Under the pieces are notes generated by a model. That model was not told the DNA's origin, searched no databases, and worked only from the letters and a program-made list of their open reading frames with translations. Positions 16,772 through 25,604 of a stretch of 51,296 nt of DNA are shown piece by piece. Source of the DNA: Deltaproteobacteria bacterium (GTDB taxonomy: Bacteria; Myxococcota_A; UBA9160; UBA4427); assembly GCA_002719955.1 (NCBI GenBank), contig PBFW01000051.1, positions 1-51,296 of the forward strand, written 5' to 3'. The translations under genes and the position numbers were made by a program. Numbering within the stretch: the first letter of the stretch is position 1; every line of letters starts with the position of its first letter.

Positions 16772-18511
16772 GTGGGTCTTGCCGGGGCCATTCGCGTCGA
16801 TTCGGAGGCGAGGAGCGGACTGGGCTGGCTTCTCGGAGCGCGGCTTCTGCTCGCCGGATTGAGTCTCGGCCTCGCTGTCGCGATCGACCAGATCGAGGGC
16901 GAGCAGGCGGGGCCGGGGATCTGGGGCGTCTATTGGACGGTCGTCTCGGCCTTCGTGGCGACGATCGTTTCGGCCAGGATGATCGATCGCACTCGTGATC
17001 CGGTTCGTTTTGCGATGCTCCAGGTGGGGATCGACGTCGCGATCGTGACCTCACTCGTGTATTTCTCCGGGGCCAGCGAATCGGTCTTCACGTTCCTCTA
17101 CGCGTTGGTCGTGCTCTACGGCGCACTCTTCCTCGATCGAAAGGGTGTGGGATTCAGTTCGGGTCTGGCCGCGCTGGGCTACGGGTTCGTGCTCTTTGGT
17201 TCAGAGCTCGGTTGGTTGCCGGAGATGGGGGCGGCGAGTCGCTCGCGGTCGTTGCCCCTGCTGGGCGCGTATTGGGGTTTCTATGCCGCCGCGCTTCTGG
17301 TCCTCGGCATCTTGGCGAATATGCTTTCGGCGGAGTTGCGTCGAACGGGGGCCGCCCTCGATCGACGAACGACGGATCTGCGTCGACTCCGAGATCTCCA
17401 CCTGCGCACCGTCGAGAGTATCACGAGCGGGCTCCTCACGACCGACGAAGGGGGTTGCGTGACATCCTTCAATCCCGAAGCCGAGCGCATCACGGGCTTT
17501 TCGGCAGAGGAGGCGAAAGGAGAGCCGCTCGAGGAGCTGATCCCCGGCGCGATCGAGGTTGTGCGCAACGCGGGCAGCGAAGAGGCCGGAGAACCCTCGG
17601 TCGGTCGAGATCGTGTTGCCTATCGAAATCGTCGGGGGGAAGAGCTCTTTCTCGGACTCGGGGCTTCGAGCCTGCGAGACGAAGGAGGCGAACAGGTCGG
17701 GTATGTCGTGATCTTTCAGGATGTGACGGATGTCGTTTCGATGGAGCTCGAATTGCGTCAATCGGAGCGACTCGCCGCTGTGGGTGAGATGGCCGCGCGG
17801 ATGGCTCACGAGATCCGCAACCCCCTGGCGTCCATCTCGGGCAGCGTCCAGATTCTGCAAAGCGACCCCGCTACCACGCTCGCTGATCCCGAGCACGATC
17901 GCCTGATGGGGATCGTGGTGCGAGAAGTCGATCGTCTGAATGTCTTGATCAGCGATTTTCTGCGCTATTCACGACCCGCGGTCAGCAAACCCGAATGCGT
18001 ACGTCTGGCTCCGCTCGTCGAGGAGATCGCACAGATGAGCGGTGCGTCCGCAGCGGGGAATCTCGAGGTTCGGCTCGCCCTCGATCCGGAGATCGTCGTG
18101 TTCGCCGACCCTTCCCAGTTGACGGCTGTGATCTGGAACCTCTGGAACAACGCGGTGGAGGCGGTGGAGGGTTCGGGGTGCCTCTCGGTGAGGGTAGAGA
18201 GAGTCCCTGAGGATGTCGCTCAAGAGGGCGCGCAATCGGGCCGTAACAGGGAGGGTGGGGCGACCTCGGCGCGGACGGGATCTGCCTGCGCGGCTGTGCT
18301 CGAGATCGGGGATTCGGGGCCGGGGATCGTCCCGGAGGTCCAGGAGAGGATCTTCGAGCCCTTCTTCACGACAAAGCGGGACGGGACTGGATTGGGGTTG
18401 GCGACGGTGCAGCGACTCGTGGAACAACAGGGCGGCTCGATCGAAGTGTCGAGTGAGCCCGGTGGGGGCACGTCTTTTCGCGTGTTCCTCGCCTGTGCGG
18501 AGTCCCTCTGA
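16772..18511 (+). CDS. pilS: PilS-type sensor histidine kinase
   Basis: A 579-residue membrane histidine kinase. About six transmembrane segments occupy residues 16-184, as in PilS, which senses pilin in the membrane. A PAS domain follows (about 206-325; 'SITSGLLTTDEGGCVTSFN'). Then comes the HisKA domain with phospho-acceptor His346 in 'MAHEIRNPLASISGS', and an HATPase domain with the N box 'WNLWNNAVEAV', G1 'DSGPGI', F box 'FEPFFTTK' and G2 'GTGLGLATVQRL'. A hydrophilic insert of about 30 residues interrupts the HATPase domain (near nt 18210-18290). The start is GTG. Its stop overlaps the pilR start (TGATG), so sensor and regulator are coupled. PilA, the usual input, is not in this window. 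Confidence 0.92.
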   Translation: MGLAGAIRVDSEARSGLGWLLGARLLLAGLSLGLAVAIDQIEGEQAGPGIWGVYWTVVSAFVATIVSARMIDRTRDPVRFAMLQVGIDVAIVTSLVYFSGASESVFTFLYALVVLYGALFLDRKGVGFSSGLAALGYGFVLFGSELGWLPEMGAASRSRSLPLLGAYWGFYAAALLVLGILANMLSAELRRTGAALDRRTTDLRRLRDLHLRTVESITSGLLTTDEGGCVTSFNPEAERITGFSAEEAKGEPLEELIPGAIEVVRNAGSEEAGEPSVGRDRVAYRNRRGEELFLGLGASSLRDEGGEQVGYVVIFQDVTDVVSMELELRQSERLAAVGEMAARMAHEIRNPLASISGSVQILQSDPATTLADPEHDRLMGIVVREVDRLNVLISDFLRYSRPAVSKPECVRLAPLVEEIAQMSGASAAGNLEVRLALDPEIVVFADPSQLTAVIWNLWNNAVEAVEGSGCLSVRVERVPEDVAQEGAQSGRNREGGATSARTGSACAAVLEIGDSGPGIVPEVQERIFEPFFTTKRDGTGLGLATVQRLVEQQGGSIEVSSEPGGGTSFRVFLACAESL

Positions 18512-19902
18512 TGGAGGAAAGCAAGGCACGGATCCTCGTCGTCGATGACGAGCAGAGCATGCGGGAGTTCCTGGAGATCTTCCTGCGGCGTGAGGGCTAC
18601 GACGTTCGAACCGCTTCGGACGTCGAGACCGCGATCGTTCATCTCGAATCGGATGAAATCGATCTGACGATCACCGACATGCAGATGCCGGAAAAGACGG
18701 GGCTCGATCTGATTCTCGAGGCGCGGGATGTGTCGCCCGAAACGATCATGATCGTCGTCACCGCTTTTGGCACGGCCGACAGCGCGATCTCAGCGATGAA
18801 GGAAGGCGCATACGACTATCTGACCAAGCCCTTCAAGGTCGATGAACTTCGCATCGTGATCGAGAAGGCACTCGAGAAGAAGGTCCTCTCGAATGAGAAT
18901 CGTCGTCTCAGACAGGAATTGCGAAGTCAGTCGCGCAATCGGAATATCATCGGCCATAGCCGCGCGATGCAGGAAATCTTCGATTTGGTCGCGCAAGTCG
19001 CCGAGACGAAGACCAATGTGCTCGTGGCGGGCGAGAGTGGCACCGGCAAGGAACTCGTCGCGCGCGCGATTCACGATCAGGGAAGTCGGCAAGGTCAGCC
19101 CTTCGTCGCGATCAATTGCGGCGCGATCCCCGAGAACCTTCTCGAGAGCGAACTCTTCGGTCACGTGAAAGGGGCGTTCACCGGGGCGATCCAGACGAAG
19201 GAGGGCCTCTTCGAAGCGGCTTCCGGAGGCACGCTCTTTCTGGATGAAATCGGGGAACTCTCGCAGCCGATCCAGGTGAAGCTCTTGCGCGCGCTGCAGG
19301 AGAAGAGTGTTCGGCGCGTGGGCGATACCGTCGACCGCAAGATCGATGTGCGCATCATCTCGGCCACGAATCGCCGCCTCGAGGATGAGGTTGCGGCGGG
19401 GCGTTTTCGCGAGGACGTCTACTACCGTCTGAATGTGATTCAGGTGACGCTGCCACCGCTTCGCGATCGCGTAGAAGATATCCCGCTCCTCGCACAGCAT
19501 TTCCTTCGCCGTTTCGCGGACGAGCTCGGCAAGGAGGTGGAGGGGATCGATGCGGCTGCCCTGGAATTGCTCTCGCATTACGCGTTCCCCGGCAATGTGC
19601 GGGAACTCGAGAATCTAATCGAGCGCGCCGTCGCGCTGACACGCGATCACGTGATCGGCCTCGAGATGCTGCCGCCGACGGTCACCGCAATCCGCGAGGC
19701 CGCGTGTGCTCCTCGGATCGGGGCTGAGGGCGTCGATCTCGAAGAGCTCGTCGCGGACTACGAAAGATCGCTTCTTGTCGAGGCACTCGCCGAAAGCGGT
19801 GGCGTGAAGAAGCGGGCTGCGCGCCTGCTGAACGTAACGTTCCGATCCTTCCGATATCGACTCGAGAAGCTCGGGGTCGAGGATTCCAAGCGGGAGAATT
19901 GA
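18511..19902 (+). CDS. pilR: PilR-type sigma54-dependent response regulator
   Basis: A 463-residue NtrC-family activator. The receiver domain has the phospho-acceptor Asp56 and 'TKPFKV'. The AAA+ domain has Walker A GESGTGKE (174-181) and the intact sigma54-contact loop GAFTGA (221-226). A Fis-type C-terminal HTH ('GGVKKRAARLLNVTFRSFRYRL') completes it. PilR classically activates pilA transcription with sigma54. The intact GAFTGA means it should work with RpoN. It overlaps pilS by one base and a further histidine kinase gene by 4 bp, so one regulator lies between two kinases. Confidence 0.94.
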   Translation: MEESKARILVVDDEQSMREFLEIFLRREGYDVRTASDVETAIVHLESDEIDLTITDMQMPEKTGLDLILEARDVSPETIMIVVTAFGTADSAISAMKEGAYDYLTKPFKVDELRIVIEKALEKKVLSNENRRLRQELRSQSRNRNIIGHSRAMQEIFDLVAQVAETKTNVLVAGESGTGKELVARAIHDQGSRQGQPFVAINCGAIPENLLESELFGHVKGAFTGAIQTKEGLFEAASGGTLFLDEIGELSQPIQVKLLRALQEKSVRRVGDTVDRKIDVRIISATNRRLEDEVAAGRFREDVYYRLNVIQVTLPPLRDRVEDIPLLAQHFLRRFADELGKEVEGIDAAALELLSHYAFPGNVRELENLIERAVALTRDHVIGLEMLPPTVTAIREAACAPRIGAEGVDLEELVADYERSLLVEALAESGGVKKRAARLLNVTFRSFRYRLEKLGVEDSKREN

Positions 19903-21449
19903 AGGTGGGGAATCGGCAGGGTGTCCAGGCCGAGGTGCTCCTCTCGCTGGCCCTGGTGATGGTGACCGGGACAGCGCTGCTGGCCGCCGTCTTCCTCGAA
20001 ATCAATCATGCCCGGGTGGAAAGTCTGCACGGGCTGCTCGGACGGGGATTCGTGGCCCAGTCGCGGGACCCATCCTTCGAGGTGCGGCCGGGAGACATCG
20101 GGATCTGGTGGCGCATCGATCTAGAGGGTCGGGTATCGGGTCTGAATGCCTCGGCCGAGTTGATCGACGAGGGAACCCGCGCGCTCGCTGTGGAGGTGGC
20201 GCGGACCGGAGCGCCCGTGATCCAATCGGGAGCCCCCTGGGAGCCGATTCGATTCGCCGCATCGCGCCAGGCGGGTCGCGGTGTGATTGCGGGGCGAATC
20301 GATGCGGCCGTGTCGGGCGCCGTGATCATCGTCCTGCTCGTGACCGACGTCCTGATCTTCGGACTCTTCGGCGTGACTTTGCTTCGCCGCCGAGTCGTCG
20401 GACCGCTCCATCGTCTCGCGCTCGGGGTGCGTGAGATCGGCGTGGGCAGCCCTGGGATCACGTTGCCTGTCGAGGGGATCGGCGAGATTGCGGAACTCGG
20501 GACCGCCTTCAACGAGATGCAGAAGGCGCTCGCATCGCGAACCGGCGCGCTCGAGAAGGCCGTCCTCGAACTTCGAGGTGCGAACGCGAGTCTGATGCAA
20601 GCGCGTGAGGGGCTCGACCGGGCCGAGCGCCTGGCGATGGTTGGAAGTCTCGCGGCCGGGGTCGCCCACGAGGTCGGCAATCCGATGGGCGCGTTGTTGG
20701 CCTTTCTCGACGTCGCGGCGAGGGACGAGGGGCTCGGCGAAGAGGGGCGGCGATGTCTTGGACGAGCCAGCGAGCAGGGTGAGCGGGTGCGTGTGATCCT
20801 TCGGCAGCTGCTCGATTTCTCACGACCGCCCCAGGTCGAACATGGGCCGATTGAACTCGGCCCCCTCGCGCAACAGGCGGTGGAACTCGTTTCTGCACAG
20901 AAGCCTTTTTCGGAGATCGAATTCAGTGTCGAGGTGGAGGAGGGCGCCCCGCTCGCGATGGGTGATGCCGGTCTGGTGTCGCAGATCCTCTTGAATCTTG
21001 CGATCAACGCAGCCGCAGCGCTGGCTGGCCAGCCCATCAGGCGGATTCGGTTGGAGATCGCCGGCGATCGGTCGCGCCGTCGAGTGGGCGACGATGATCG
21101 GAGCGGCGCTGCGGCCGCCGGAAACGAGCGGGTCGATTCGGTCGTGTGCCGGGTCGGGGACTCGGGGCCCGGCGTCGGGCAGGACGAGGCGGGTCGAATC
21201 TTCGATCCCTTCTTCACGACGAAGCCGCCGGGAGAGGGGACGGGGTTGGGCCTGGCGAATGTACGTCGGCTGGCGCTGGAGATGGGTGGGAGTGTCGAAC
21301 TCGATCCCGAGCGCAGCGAACTCGGGGGCGCGCTCTTTCACTTTCGACTACCGATCGGTGAGCAGGCGTCTTCGGAGGAGGCCGAAGAGGTCACCATTCG
21401 GGGGGCCGGCTCAGGCACCCGGGCTAGTCACGGATCCCGTAATCCTTGA
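19899..21449 (+). CDS. second sensor histidine kinase, two-TM with HAMP
   Basis: A 516-residue kinase. Transmembrane segments lie at about residues 13-34 and 139-162, bracketing a roughly 100-residue periplasmic sensor I cannot assign. HAMP follows (about 163-212). HisKA has His257 in 'VAHEVGNPMGALLAFLDVA'. The HATPase has 'LLNLAINAAAAL', 'DSGPGV', 'FDPFFTTKPPGEGTGLGL'. A charged Arg/Asp/Ala-rich insert (nt about 21065-21130) sits inside the ATPase, similar in position to that in the preceding PilS. The start is TTG at 19899, overlapping the pilR stop; GTG at 19905, better placed from a GGGAG, is the alternative. Its 3' end overlaps that of the convergent regulator gene, its likely partner. 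Confidence 0.85.
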   Translation: MKVGNRQGVQAEVLLSLALVMVTGTALLAAVFLEINHARVESLHGLLGRGFVAQSRDPSFEVRPGDIGIWWRIDLEGRVSGLNASAELIDEGTRALAVEVARTGAPVIQSGAPWEPIRFAASRQAGRGVIAGRIDAAVSGAVIIVLLVTDVLIFGLFGVTLLRRRVVGPLHRLALGVREIGVGSPGITLPVEGIGEIAELGTAFNEMQKALASRTGALEKAVLELRGANASLMQAREGLDRAERLAMVGSLAAGVAHEVGNPMGALLAFLDVAARDEGLGEEGRRCLGRASEQGERVRVILRQLLDFSRPPQVEHGPIELGPLAQQAVELVSAQKPFSEIEFSVEVEEGAPLAMGDAGLVSQILLNLAINAAAALAGQPIRRIRLEIAGDRSRRRVGDDDRSGAAAAGNERVDSVVCRVGDSGPGVGQDEAGRIFDPFFTTKPPGEGTGLGLANVRRLALEMGGSVELDPERSELGGALFHFRLPIGEQASSEEAEEVTIRGAGSGTRASHGSRNP

Positions 21450-22794
21450 TCTTGTAGAGCAACGCGCGGTGACTGATCTCGAGGAGCTTGGCGGCGTGGG
21501 TACGATTCCCGCCGGTCCGCGCGAGCGCCTTGCGGATGAACTGTGCCTCGAAGGTCTGGCGCGCTCGTTTGAGTCCGAGGTCCTCGTCCCGGTCGGCCTC
21601 CCCGTCGCCCGCCGGTTCGGACCCACACTCGACCACGGAGGGGAGCGCATTGGTCTCGATCATATCGCCGTCGGTCAGGATCATCGCCCGCTCGACCAGA
21701 TTCTCTAGCTCTCGGACGTTTCCCGGCCATGCGTACGCGACGAGCAGCTCGAGGGCCTCGTCGCTGACGCGTCGGATATTCTTGCCGAGGGTGTCGCGGA
21801 AGCGAGAGAGAAAATGATCGACGAGAAGGGGAATATCCTCACGCCGTTCGCGCAGGGGTGGCACCTCGAGGCGTACGACGTTCAGTCGGTAGAAGAGGTC
21901 CTCGCGGAAGCGTCCCTCTGCGATCTCACGGGTCAGATCCCGGGCGGTCGCCGCGATCACGCGCACATCGACCTGTCGAGATTTTGTCTCGCCGACCGGG
22001 CGGATCTCTTCTTCCTGGATGGCGCGCAACAATTTGACCTGGAGTGAGGTCGGGAGTTCCGCGATCTCGTCCAGGAAGAGGGTGCCCTCGTGCGCCTCGG
22101 TAAAGAGGCCGCGATGGCAACGATTCGCACCTGTGAAGGCCCCCTTGGCATGTCCGAAGAGCTCGCTCTCGAGAAGGTTCTCTGGGATCGCTCCGCAATT
22201 GACTGCCACGAAAGGCTGGTCCCGGCGCGGGGATTGTTGGTGGATCGCTCGGGCGATGACCTCTTTGCCCGTTCCGCTTTCCCCCGTCACCAGCACCGTC
22301 GACTTGTAGGCGGCGGTTCGCTCGAGCATCTCGAGCAGTTCGATCATCCCGTCCGAGGCTGCCACGATCGCTCGTTCGCCGAGGGAGCGGGTCATGTCGC
22401 GTTCTAGGAGTTCGCTCCGGCGCCGCAGCTGCTCGCGCTCGTGGGTCTTGCGAAGCGTGAGGCGGATCTCGGCCGGCTGAAAGGGTTTCGCGAGATAATC
22501 GTATGCGCCGCGCTGGATCGCCTCGACGGCGAGGTCCTCGGTTCCGTGCGCCGACATCAAGATGATCGGGACGCTCGGAAGTTGTCGACCGATCTGTGGG
22601 ATCAGGTCGAATCCATCGAGGCCCGGCATGCGCAGGTCACAGAGCACGACGTCGACCGAGGACTCCGAGAGAATCTCGAGCGCCGCTTCGCCACAGCCTG
22701 CGCAGAGGACGCGATAACCCTCGGCCGAGAGAATTAATTCGAGGCTCTCACGCAGGGCGTCGTCATCGTCGACGATCAGGATTCGCTGGAACAT
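21424..22794 (-). CDS. second NtrC-type sigma54-dependent response regulator
   Basis: A 456-residue activator starting at ATG 22792-22794, directly before 'FQRILIVDDDD'; the longer upstream frame is not conserved. The receiver Asp is D53. The AAA+ domain has Walker A GESGTGKE (171-178) and an intact GAFTGA (218-223). The C-terminus is a Fis-type HTH ('GGNRTHAAKLLEISHRALLYKIKDYGI'). The architecture is that of PilR, AtoC and ZraR-type activators, so its target is not identifiable. It converges on and overlaps by 26 bp the second kinase gene. It is also divergent from the pilM operon, so it could control that operon, itself, or both through the 223-bp region between them. Confidence 0.9.
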   Translation of the reverse strand: MFQRILIVDDDDALRESLELILSAEGYRVLCAGCGEAALEILSESSVDVVLCDLRMPGLDGFDLIPQIGRQLPSVPIILMSAHGTEDLAVEAIQRGAYDYLAKPFQPAEIRLTLRKTHEREQLRRRSELLERDMTRSLGERAIVAASDGMIELLEMLERTAAYKSTVLVTGESGTGKEVIARAIHQQSPRRDQPFVAVNCGAIPENLLESELFGHAKGAFTGANRCHRGLFTEAHEGTLFLDEIAELPTSLQVKLLRAIQEEEIRPVGETKSRQVDVRVIAATARDLTREIAEGRFREDLFYRLNVVRLEVPPLRERREDIPLLVDHFLSRFRDTLGKNIRRVSDEALELLVAYAWPGNVRELENLVERAMILTDGDMIETNALPSVVECGSEPAGDGEADRDEDLGLKRARQTFEAQFIRKALARTGGNRTHAAKLLEISHRALLYKIKDYGIRD

Positions 22795-23017
22795 GAAATC
22801 TTTATCGGTCTCGAGGGCTTTACCCTGAAATGAATTGCGCGCTGGGAAACGGCCACAGAGCTTCCCGGCTCTGCAATCCGGTTGCGCTTTTATCAGATGT
22901 GATCCGCCGCACAATGAGCCGGCGTCGAGGTGTCTCAAGTCCCTGAAACTCCGATCCGATAGGCCAAGAGTCGGACCCGACCAAAATGGAACGGGAACGG
23001 GTCGCGGAGGATGAGCG
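22795..23017. promoter_or_regulatory. divergent regulatory region between the second NtrC-type gene and the pilM operon
   Basis: 223 bp. Visible elements are a hairpin CAGAGC / GCTCTG (22856-22873), a near-CRP palindrome TGTGA-TCCGCC-GCACA with one mismatch (22898-22913), and a GGAGG SD for the gene at 23018. I looked for a -24/-12 sigma54 site (GG-N10-GC in the right context) and found none that convinced me. Confidence 0.35.
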
Positions 23018-23275
23018 GTGGGCAGTAATCGGGTTCAGAGGTTCCGAGAGAACCTCATGATGAGCAAAGCTGAATTGGCGCGGAAGGCAGGTCTGTCCAC
23101 GCTCACGATCGATCGCGTCGAGGCGGGGCGGCCGTGTCGCCTGGATACGAAGCGGAAGATTCTTCTGGCCCTCGGTCTCAAGGTCTCCGACAAGGACCGG
23201 GTTTTCGGTCCCTTGGACGCGCCGGAGGTGCAAAAGCGCTCGGGCGATTACGCGTTCTCGAGCTACTGGCAATAG
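23018..23275 (+). CDS. small HTH (XRE-like) protein at the head of the pilM operon
   Basis: An 85-residue protein, GTG start with GGAGG 7 nt upstream. Residues 5-55 form an XRE-type HTH: 'FRENLMMSKAELARKAGLSTLTIDRVEAG' (read as two helices plus recognition helix). The rest is short and ends in aromatic residues ('FSSYWQ'). There are 22 bp to pilM, so it is almost certainly co-transcribed with pilMNOPQ. It might autoregulate the operon; with no ligand or dimerisation domain it may need a partner. It is unrelated in sequence detail to the CI-like HTH gene at 2618-2857. Confidence 0.78.
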   Translation: MGSNRVQRFRENLMMSKAELARKAGLSTLTIDRVEAGRPCRLDTKRKILLALGLKVSDKDRVFGPLDAPEVQKRSGDYAFSSYWQ

Positions 23276-23297
23276 GGTCGCGGAGGGAATCCTCGGG

Positions 23298-24383
23298 ATG
23301 AAGTTTTCGCTGTCGAGTTTTGGGAAGGAATCGGTCATCGGTCTCGACATTGGCTCGAGTTCAGTGAAGGCCGTCGAAATTACTCAGAAGAGCAGGGATA
23401 AGGGCTTCGAGCTTCGCTCCCTGGGTCAGGCGCCGCTTGCGACCGAAGCGATCGTCCAAGGCGCGTTTCTCAACTCCAGCGCGATCGTCGACGCCATCCG
23501 CGAGGCGGTCGAGGCGGGCAAGATCGGCGCGAAGGATGTAGCGGCGGCCGTTTCTGGACACTCCGTGATCGTCAAGCGGGTCAATCTTCCGCAGATGACG
23601 CGGGAAGAACTCGAAGATCAGATCCAATGGGAAGCCGAGCAGTACATCCCCTTCGATGCCAACGAGGTCAACCTCGACTTCCAGATCCTCGACTCGAATG
23701 AAGAGGAGGGCCAGATGGATGTCCTTCTCGTCGCCGCGAAGAAGGATCTGATCGACGACTATTTTCAGGTCATCACCGAGGCGGGATTGAATCCGATCGC
23801 GATCGACGTAGCGGGCTTTGCGGTTCAGAACGCCTACGAGATCAACTACGAGCAGGCTCCCGACGCCGTGACGGCGCTCGTGAACATCGGAGCCCAGGTC
23901 GTGAATATCAACGTTCTCCGCAATGGCATCCCGGCCTTCACCCGGGACATCATGACTGGCGGTGCTCAGTACACGGAAGAGATCCAGAAGGCGCTCTCCG
24001 TTTCCTACGAAGAGGCCGAACGCATCAAGATGGGCGGTGGGGTTGGGGACAATGGCCAGGTTCAGGACGTAATCCCGCATGAGGTCGAACAGGCCATGCG
24101 GAGTGTCTCGGACACCGTGATCGGCGAGATCTCGCGATCCCTCGACTTCTTCGCGGCGACCGCCTCGGATGCCCGCATCTCGAAGGTCCTGCTCTCCGGC
24201 GGCGGATCGAAGATCTCCGGTTTCGCGAGGGCTTTCGGCGAGCGAACAGGACTCGAAACCGAATTGATGAATCCGCTGGCGCATATGCTGCCCAGCAAGG
24301 GATTCGATGCCGAGTACCTCGAGACCATCGGGCCCTTGCTCGCGGTTGGAATCGGACTGGCCACGAGGAGGGTCGATTCATGA
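23298..24383 (+). CDS. pilM: type IV pilus assembly protein PilM
   Basis: A 361-residue actin-like cytoplasmic ATP-binding protein that binds the N-terminus of PilN and links the motor to the alignment complex. It shows the FtsA/MreB-type phosphate-1 motif 'IGLDIGSSSVKAVEI', 'QIQWEAEQYIPFD', 'VDVAGFAVQNAYE'-type region and 'LLSGGGSKISGF' (adenosine motif). Length and order are standard. The stop overlaps the pilN start (ATGA). Confidence 0.95.
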   Translation: MKFSLSSFGKESVIGLDIGSSSVKAVEITQKSRDKGFELRSLGQAPLATEAIVQGAFLNSSAIVDAIREAVEAGKIGAKDVAAAVSGHSVIVKRVNLPQMTREELEDQIQWEAEQYIPFDANEVNLDFQILDSNEEEGQMDVLLVAAKKDLIDDYFQVITEAGLNPIAIDVAGFAVQNAYEINYEQAPDAVTALVNIGAQVVNINVLRNGIPAFTRDIMTGGAQYTEEIQKALSVSYEEAERIKMGGGVGDNGQVQDVIPHEVEQAMRSVSDTVIGEISRSLDFFAATASDARISKVLLSGGGSKISGFARAFGERTGLETELMNPLAHMLPSKGFDAEYLETIGPLLAVGIGLATRRVDS

Positions 24384-24952
24384 TGATGGAAATCAACCTG
24401 CTCCCGCACCGCGAAGCGCGACGAGCAGCGGACCTCCGAGAGACGATTGCAGTCCTTGTATTGGGACTGGTCGTCGTTGGAGGTGGCATCTTCTTCATAC
24501 ACAAGCGGGTGCAGAGTGACCTTGCGAACGCGAAAGCGAGTGTGGTGCAGCTCGAAGCCGACATCGAGCGCTATGAGTCGCAGCAGCAGCTCGTGAACAA
24601 GTTCAAGAGCCAGAAGCAGCAGCTTCAGAGCAAGCTCGACGTCATCGACGGTCTCGAACAGGCCCGCAATGGCCCGGTTCGAATCCTAGATGAGCTCTCG
24701 AACAAGGTGCCCGATCGTCTCTGGCTGACCGTCATCGAGACCAAGGGCAAGGGGATCAAGCTCGAGGGACAGAGTCTGGACACGGGCGTCGTCGCGGATT
24801 TTCTTCGCGGGTTGAACGCGTCGCCATTCTTCAAGAACGTGGATCTCGACAGGACCTCCGGCGGCAAAGTCGTCGCAGGCGTTCGCCTCGTGAACTTCGT
24901 GATTCGCGCGGACATGCAGTCGCCGGTCGAGCAGACCGCGGCAGCGTCCTGA
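24380..24952 (+). CDS. pilN: type IV pilus assembly protein PilN
   Basis: A 190-residue inner-membrane protein. The short cytoplasmic N-terminus 'MEINLLPHREARR' is the PilM-binding INLLP motif. One transmembrane segment (about 24-42) is followed by a coiled coil and a ferredoxin-like periplasmic domain. The start has three consecutive ATG codons overlapping the pilM stop; the first is used here. It pairs with PilO in the alignment subcomplex. Confidence 0.94.
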   Translation: MMMEINLLPHREARRAADLRETIAVLVLGLVVVGGGIFFIHKRVQSDLANAKASVVQLEADIERYESQQQLVNKFKSQKQQLQSKLDVIDGLEQARNGPVRILDELSNKVPDRLWLTVIETKGKGIKLEGQSLDTGVVADFLRGLNASPFFKNVDLDRTSGGKVVAGVRLVNFVIRADMQSPVEQTAAAS

Positions 24953-24965
24953 TTCGGAGGGAAGA

Positions 24966-25565
24966 ATGGCTTTGGATTTCGACATCGATTTTGACGGAAA
25001 GCTTGAACAGCTCGCCAAGGCACCGAAGGCTAACCGTCTGGCGGTGGTCTCCGCGCTGCTCATGTCGATCGCCGTAGGGTACTGGTACCTGTCGTACCAG
25101 CCCGCCCAAGAAGCGCTTCAGACCTACGTACTCAAGGCGCACGGGCTCCAGCGGAATTTGAATAATGCACGGACCGTCGCGAATAATCTTCCGGGCTTCG
25201 AAGCTGAAGTGGCGAGTTTGCAACGTGATCTGGATCTCGCATTGAAGCAGCTGCCGAACCGAAAACAATTCGAGGATCTGCTGCAGGACATCAGTACGGC
25301 GGGCAAGAAGGTGGGGGTCTCGATCAAGTCGATCGATCGAGACCAGGAAGTCAATCGGGATTTCTACGCCGAGGTGCCCTTCAAGTTGGAGATCGAAGGT
25401 TCCTACCACGACCTGGCTCGGTTCTTCGAGATGGTGGCAAGCCTGCCACGGATCGTGAACGTGGGCGCCCTCGATATCAAGGTCGCTTCGGAGAATCAGT
25501 TGGCCACTCAGCTCAAGGTTTCGGGTCGGGCGACGACATTCCGATTCCTCAGTGACGGGGCCTGA
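24966..25565 (+). CDS. pilO: type IV pilus assembly protein PilO
   Basis: A 199-residue protein with one N-terminal membrane segment (about residues 24-41: 'LAVVSALLMSIAVGYWYL'), a coiled coil ('NNARTVANNLPGFEAEVASL') and the PilO periplasmic fold ('LPNRKQFEDLLQDISTAGKKVGV', 'FFEMVASLPRIVNV'). ATG with GGAGG 5 nt upstream. It heterodimerises with PilN and contacts PilP. Confidence 0.93.
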   Translation: MALDFDIDFDGKLEQLAKAPKANRLAVVSALLMSIAVGYWYLSYQPAQEALQTYVLKAHGLQRNLNNARTVANNLPGFEAEVASLQRDLDLALKQLPNRKQFEDLLQDISTAGKKVGVSIKSIDRDQEVNRDFYAEVPFKLEIEGSYHDLARFFEMVASLPRIVNVGALDIKVASENQLATQLKVSGRATTFRFLSDGA

Positions 25566-25604
25566 TGCATGTTTGCGCGAGTCGGGGAACGCGGGGAGCT
25601 TGTG

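Noticed and set aside
22795..23017. Sigma54 (-24/-12) promoter ahead of pilM or the second NtrC gene
   Set aside because: No GG-N10-GC arrangement with supporting flanking bases was found on either strand.
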